From Hydnum rufescens UP504 (lineage: Eukaryota; Basidiomycota; Agaricomycetes; Cantharellales; Hydnaceae): a DNA stretch of 64,000 nucleotides. The stretch spans positions 124,001 through 188,000 of the forward strand of contig MU128985.1 in NCBI GenBank assembly GCA_014904985.1, given 5' to 3'. Under the pieces are notes generated by a model. It searched no databases. It was not told where the DNA came from and saw nothing but the letters and a program-made list of their open reading frames with translations. Below are positions 58,745 through 64,000 of this stretch, piece by piece. The position numbers and the translations under genes were made by a program. How positions within the stretch are numbered: the first letter of the stretch is position 1; the number at the start of each line of letters is the position of its first letter.

Positions 58745-60604
58745 TAGATGTGCATGGGCAACAAACAGGACATTGAGAGATGTTTGGATTTAAGGGGGAC
58801 CTCAAACACCGTGGGAGCCCCATGAGTCCGGAACTCATCCCACCTTGCCGCAAGTTGCGATCTCTCTGGGGACAGTTGGTTGGGGAAGCTTAACCAGGAA
58901 TTCGCACCGAGAAAGAATCGACACTGCCACCGGCAATTGTCTTGGGGTAGGCTTAATCTCGTCCCGAGCTCATTACAAGGCGGTAACAGGCTAGCAGAAA
59001 ACCTTTAACTCCAAGAGTGGGTCCTACCGCCCCATGTTGATCAGTATCCATCCCACCCAACTCCCTTATCCAATTTGGGGGATACCAGAGCATTCTGTCC
59101 TCTTGAACGAACCTCTTTGGTAAACAAAATTTTCTCGTTCATGATCCGCTCCCATCCGCACCGGCTGAACAATGAGGCTTTGTACGCCCGAGAGTACTTT
59201 CCGGATGGATGTTTATAGGCTCGTGCCCTGCCTCTCGTCGCATATGGCGGATTATTTCGGTGACCACACCGCGGAATAGGGGGTAATTCTGACAGCATCT
59301 CACAGGGACTAGACTGCTCATCCGTTCACGACGTTGCGCAGGACCAATCTGATACAGGAGCCTCACGGCTACGTAGATGCACTTCCACCAGCATTCCTGC
59401 ATGACACGCACGCCTGGATCAACCAGGCATTGCCTGATGTAGCGCAGAAGGGGTCCTACGATCGCGAGCGCACTGCAACTCAAATCGTTTGATCCGATCC
59501 GTCTGAGGCGAATATTCGAGCAAGCGCCGAAACGAGATATCCCTTTATCGTCAAATCCTCTTGGTCCAAGGCTCAGTGTCAGTGAATAGGCCTATCAACG
59601 GGTGATACCTCCTGGGTCCCCTGATCACGCGGAATACATTGGAGCCACTCACGACGCTCCGATAGCCCAGTTTAATTTTCTGAAAGGGAGCTGAACGCAA
59701 AGCACCTTTTGAGAGCTCGCTTTTTGGAATGGTTTGTGTGTGTTATGAAACTCCGTATTGTCCAATGGCGCTGTCAATGCTTGTGTCTGGGAGCAGTAGC
59801 GTCACACAGCAGAAACAGCCAATAACCTACGGAATAACGGGAGATATTGAGGAATGCAGCTACGTAGCTACCGCCTGATGATGAAGGCATTTGAGTAACA
59901 ACAGAATATGGTGTTCCTCATCGAGCACTCGGACCGACGCAGGTTTCCACTGATCGCTGAAGAATTATTATCATCTGAATCGATACCTACCTCTCACAGA
60001 GGAATTTTTTGTCGAGGGGGGGAATTGTCATTCTATTTAAGGCTTGTGCGATGATAAGAATTGATTCCCCAAAGGAGTTGCTTCTATTGGGGTGGGGACT
60101 CATTTGTGGAATTCGAGGTGTCAAAGTCACTTTGGGGATATCTTTGGCAGCGGGGACACCCAAACAGCTGATCGAGATCGGAATTGAATCAAACAGCACT
60201 TTTCATACCTTGAGGCAAAAGACTCTGTGATCGTCTGTTCGCTTGGGGGAGAGGATGATGATCCCTCACGCTTGTTGTCCTTCTAGCCTGTCCGTCATCT
60301 GTTAACGTCACTGGAAAGCAAACAGACTTTGAACCGTAACAAGCATTCCGGTAATGAACATCCGCTCAATAAATAGCATCCGGTCGCAGGAGAACGGTCA
60401 CTCTGATTTCAACACTTCACTTGCACTGACGCGGCGACAAGGCGAACGAGGCTCTTGCTCAGTGCAATTTGGGCCGCTCTGGTTTCTTCGCTCTCCTATT
60501 TTATAGCCTCTTTTACTCCTTTACCTGTAGGTGTGGTTCCAGTGCGTCGTGCCGTGCCACACGTTCTGCGTGTTCTCATATACTCTCGTAGGCTTGAGAA
60601 CGTC
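58745..60604. other. gene-free stretch
   Basis: Between the divergent elongase and hotdog-protein genes. Frames up to about 114 codons (59139-59483) lack domains. The right end holds the promoter of the hotdog gene. Confidence 0.45.
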
Positions 60605-62025
60605 ATGGCAAGGCTAAATCGCCCCGCTTTATATAGTGCACTTGCCAAAGCTGCACTGGTGACAGGCCTCTCGTTCACCCAATCGCGCTACATCCCTCGC
60701 ATCCCCCGCGTTTTTAAATGGGTCGTCGTGTTCTTCTACGTGCTTAACATTCGGGCCGCCCCTCTTAGCTGGCATTGTATGTTCTCCGCTCTCTCTGACA
60801 ACGCCGAAGTGGAGAAAACTGACGGGTTCCTTGGACAATCTCATAGTCCGCATTTTATATCCATGGTTCTCCGCTCGATGGGGGAATCAACTAGCCGGGA
60901 AAACTGGGGGACTGCGCGGGAAATTAGCCCACCTCCATAAGCACTCTCTCTTGAATCAGAATCCTCTAGACTATATCGAGGTCTGGCGATATAAAGCACA
61001 TATTTCCGACTGCGACTATAATCTTCATCTTAGCAATTCTGCGTATGCCAAGGTGCGCCTTCACCCTACAGTTCACGGTGTATGTTGTCTTGTTGCTAAT
61101 GTGATACCCGCACAGAATCTCGACTTCGTTCGTATGAATGCGGCTGTGCGACTTTTCCCAGGCTTCCACGGAGCGGGAGGAACACTGGCGCTGGCGGGTG
61201 CCCATTTCTATTGGATCAAGGAAATTCCTATGTTTGCAGATTACGAGGTCCGACTTCATTTTGGGGGCTGGGAAGAAAGCAAGGTACGATTATCATGCAC
61301 AGCTAGGCTGTGAATACGACTAACGTACCGGCGGCTGTGCAGTGGGTATATCTTTTCGGCCAGTACGTTACTTACCCCAAATCAAAACGGGGCTCGAAGC
61401 CTGCGAAAGCTATCGAAAAAGCGAGTGAAAACGCGGCGCCTACGGCAGAAGATGCTGCAAAGAACCTTCTTAGGGGTATCAAGCCCAATAGCCTCGGAGT
61501 TTCTAGTAATTCCTTGGTGATAGGAGATTCCATGGTCATTGTCCCAGAGGGTTCCACAGACTCGTCCGCACTCCCCTCGGGTCTAGCCACTCCAGCACTA
61601 CCTGGGACCGTGTCTCCGGGCCCCTCTCATCCCCTTCTCTCTATGTTTCTACCTCCAGAAGGCGCGACTGTACATGCCGTGGCGATTTCGCAGTACTGTT
61701 TCAAATTCGGGCGGATTACCGTCCCCCCACGCGTCGCATTGATCGCATCGGGCTTCGGCGCCGCCGGTCTCATTCCAAATCTCCCTCCGTCTGCTCCTGG
61801 ACATGGCAAGACGCGGTGGGATAGGCTGCAGGATGTGAGGGCGGGGAAGGAAGGGAAGGGAAAGCTGAAGAACTATTGACCGGGGGGTGGAAGGATGAAA
61901 GTGAGGGCGATTTCTGGTCCTTTGAGGAGTTCGAGTCGGAAGCAAGGAGGAGAGGGGAGGTGTTTGCGCGAGTGAGGACTATGATGGAAGGGTTGGGACT
62001 CGAAGCTTCTGCACCTAAGGCATGA
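60605..62025 (+). CDS. THEM6-like hotdog-fold (thioesterase-like) protein
   Basis: Member of the fungal/animal THEM6-like family, with a hotdog fold related to acyl-CoA thioesterases. The substrate is unproven. The first in-frame ATG (60605) gives MARLNRPALYSALAKAALVT. A membrane-associated stretch (PRVFKWVVVFFYVLNIRAAP then LSWHFRILYPW) follows across intron 1. The hotdog core is YIEVWRYKAHISDCDYNLHL then SNSAYAK|NLDFVRMNAAVR, HFYWIKEIPMFADYEVRLHF, and WVYLFGQYVTYPKSKRGSKP. A long variable linker and VHAVAISQYCFKFGRITVPP follow. The frame then slips at about 61850-61862 in an A/G-rich run; the next frame gives KAEELLTGGWKDESEGDFWS and FEEFESEARRRGEVFA, ending EASAPKA with TGA 62023-62025. 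As read it would stop early at 61879. Base error is likely. Confidence 0.82.
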
Positions 62026-62848
62026 GGTGCGTATTGCGGTTACAGTAATGCTATTTTTTCCCCTGCTTTGTGTCTCTGCCTTGTGTGGTGCAAAATTCCT
62101 TGCACTGGTCGTTTTTATTTGCACTTTTCTTGCACTTACTTAGATCTTCGATTGCGTATCTTCAGAATTAATGATGAGTCTTATTACTACAGTGTGTGAA
62201 GTGAATATGGCCAAAATATGCTGGCGAGCAATACGCGTGGTTAGGCGACTGGTATTAACGGGATGAGTGCAATGTATGACACGGGCGCTTATAGATATGA
62301 CAAGAGCCTGGTAGTAAGAGATAACAACCCTGGAAGTGGCTGTCAAGCGAGAGCGCTTCACTGGGGGTCAGGCACGAACAATATCGCTAAGGCGACGCGT
62401 CGAATACCCTGCGTAGAGCCGACATATTGACGACCCCGGATAAGCGTGTCGGTGACGTAATCAAACGGTTGAATTACTGTATGGCTTCTGATTCATTCCG
62501 CTCACTTGTTTCAATCGGGAGAACTACGCGCATGTGCGAATGCGAGAACGTGCGAAGGACAATTGGGTGCATAGTCCGCACGCCAATCGACTGTCGGGCG
62601 GGACGGCCATTCTGTGACATAAGGGGGAGGAGAGCCTTCCTTCGTGCTTCTTGGCCCGTCATTCCTAGTAATTTCCAAGAAAAAAACTCAGGAATCATTG
62701 ATAAGACCCCGGCCCACTCTAGCAGTTCACACCATGCCTGTATAATTGCTAAGACATCTTACAAGAAATTCAAAAGGCCATTGGGCGTGAAGCAATAGGT
62801 GGAGCGGCTCATCAGAATCGATGCGGTGAAGGGAATGACACGTCGAGT
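62026..62848. other. gene-free stretch
   Basis: 3' flank of the hotdog gene; frames of up to 123 codons (62427-62798) show no domain. Confidence 0.4.
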
Positions 62849-62850
62849 TA

Positions 62851-63180
62851 CTGTAGCCGTCTTAAGTCTAACAAACCTGTCACGTCACACCCAGGCTCCG
62901 AGTGTTACCAAGGCTAACAATAACGTCACATTCGGGGGGGTTATTGTTAACAATATTGGGGTGTCACATGATGACCAGGGGGTGGGGCGGAGCGAGGGGG
63001 GGGGGGGGAGGGAATTTCCACCAGATTCAGCATAGAAATGACCCGTCCTTTCCGACCCACGGGGTCACATATTGTTACTTTTCTAGGTGTCACACCCAAT
63101 CCGACCCCCCATTGTTGTGTTAACTTGCTTGAGTGTCACGTCACACAGCCGCAGGTTTGTTAGACTTAAGACGGCTACAG
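62851..63180. mobile_element. MITE with 29-bp terminal inverted repeats and TA duplication
   Basis: CTGTAGCCGTCTTAAGTCTA plus acaaacctg (62851-62879) is perfectly repeated in reverse at 63152-63180. TA flanks each end (62849-62850 and 63181-63182), the target duplication typical of Tc1/mariner-type elements. The 330-bp interior has no transposase but repeats GTGTCAC/GTGACGTG-like motifs near both ends (for example tgtcacgtcacac at about 62879 and gtgtcacgtcacac at about 63133). This is a non-autonomous element mobilised in trans; the perfect repeats suggest recent activity. Confidence 0.9.
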
Positions 63181-63182
63181 TA

Positions 63183-64000
63183 TTCACGCGAGCCCGGGAC
63201 CCGACTACTGTCTTGTGTGGCGTGGTGGTAGTGGTGGGAGTCACTTTTGCGTCGGACTGGCTCTGGGTAATGGCCAGGCGCCTAAGACGGTCCATTTACA
63301 AGGGATATGAAGTATGTGATTCACCTTGTCCCGGGTTTTGATTCCTCTTTATTAGACCTTCATGCCTAATCGGCCTTCCCTTCCTATTCTGAGGGTCTCC
63401 CCTGCCGGGGCCCTGCGGCGGTCCCGCCGCGGCAGGTTCCTCTTTGTTTTGGGGCATGGTCCAAATACCCACAGAATAAAATTGTGAGGCCATGGACTGA
63501 GTCCAAATGCTATAGTGCACTCGGCTTTGTGAACACACGCATCTGAGTATGGGGTCACTCCTGTCACTCAATCAATCTCCAAAATAGGCAATCGGAGGAC
63601 GCCGATAAATCGTTGGGGTTTAAATGATGCACGTGCACCTACATGGCGAGGGCGAAAACTCGTCTTTCCAGTGTGTAGTTCACCCTACTTCGCGCAGATT
63701 TCCGTTGCTAGAGTGAGCTTCTGGTTGTGCAATCATATCCGCAGAGACAGGCGGAGGTGTGAATTGGTCTCAGTCGACCGGTTCTCATTTAACATGAACC
63801 CCAATGGATCGAGGAGGAGGCTACGTCAAGGCTTACTCCGTACTACGCCATAATCTTCCATCCTACCCCAGTTCTCCTTGCCACCATTGCCTTGGTTCAC
63901 TACACCGGACCGTTCTGGAGAGTGTGTACAGCCTGAAGGGACGAAGATTCTTCCCCAACCATAATGATAGACTTGGTCTCGAGGCGGTCGTTTCTCCATC
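63183..64000. other. unassigned right end
   Basis: No gene is supported. A GC-rich hairpin region lies at 63401-63436 (outer arms CCTGCCG/CGGCAGG, inner GCGGCGG/CCGCCGC). A short minus-strand ATG frame starts at about 63998 (MEKRPPRDQVYHYGWGRIFV) but could be chance; it is cut by the window edge only if an upstream exon exists. Confidence 0.35.

Noticed and set aside
63401..63436. GC-rich hairpin as a transcription terminator
   Set aside because: Fungal RNA polymerase II genes do not use such terminators and no gene ends here; kept only as a note in the flank.

Overview
The window looks like nuclear DNA of a basidiomycete fungus, most likely an agaricomycete of the Rhizoctonia/Ceratobasidium type. 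The evidence is many short GT-AG introns (about 45-65 bp), a Zn2Cys6 regulator, F-box proteins, CBM19-type secreted proteins, SEY1, mitochondrial ClpX, and large intergenic gaps with relic duplications. The genus is inferred from gene style, not proven. No rRNA, tRNA or CRISPR array was found.

Layout. 0.9-3.0 kb: Zn2Cys6 transcription factor (+). 5.0-9.2 kb: a truncated and a complete CBM19-type secreted protein (-). 11.0-12.4 kb: ER-type FKBP (+) and an unresolved coding locus. 12.7-14.5 kb: F-box protein (+), whose 3' end is copied at 18.05-18.36 kb. 15.9-17.3 kb: kinase-like gene (-). 18.6-20.75 kb: secreted alpha-amylase (-), divergent from PP2A methylesterase (20.9-22.5 kb, +), which is followed by the ER-fusion GTPase SEY1 (22.7-25.7 kb, +). 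26.8-28.85 kb: two tandem members of an unrecognised family. 29.2-37.1 kb: an old tandem duplication, each unit carrying one copy of an unrecognised gene. 37.45-40.1 kb: mitochondrial ClpX (-). 41.3-42.7 kb: F-box-like protein (+). 43.8-44.7 kb: small kinase-like gene (-). 47.1-56.8 kb: a giant repetitive protein (-) with about 36 tandem repeats nested in a 1.9-kb higher-order repeat. 57.5-58.7 kb: ELO fatty-acid elongase (-). 60.6-62.0 kb: THEM6-like hotdog protein (+). 62.85-63.18 kb: a TA-flanked MITE.

Three observations stand out. (1) In the giant repeat gene, four repeat units carry an in-frame TAA at the same place; each TAA lies in a GTAAG donor of a 57-bp, phase-preserving putative intron ending at a shared TTGATAG. 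This looks like exon sequence turned into introns inside a protein repeat. (2) Many otherwise good genes lose frame through single missing bases, mostly in C/G runs. That points to homopolymer under-calling in the assembly more than to real pseudogenes. (3) 7-nt microexons are predicted in clpX (at the pore loop) and in both copies of the tandemly duplicated gene.

Most conserved genes are housekeeping: methylesterification of PP2A, ER membrane fusion, mitochondrial protein quality control, very-long-chain fatty acid synthesis and ER protein folding. Starch degradation and chitin-binding secreted proteins fit a saprotrophic or plant-associated life. Much of the rest is gene-poor, duplicated or lineage-specific DNA.
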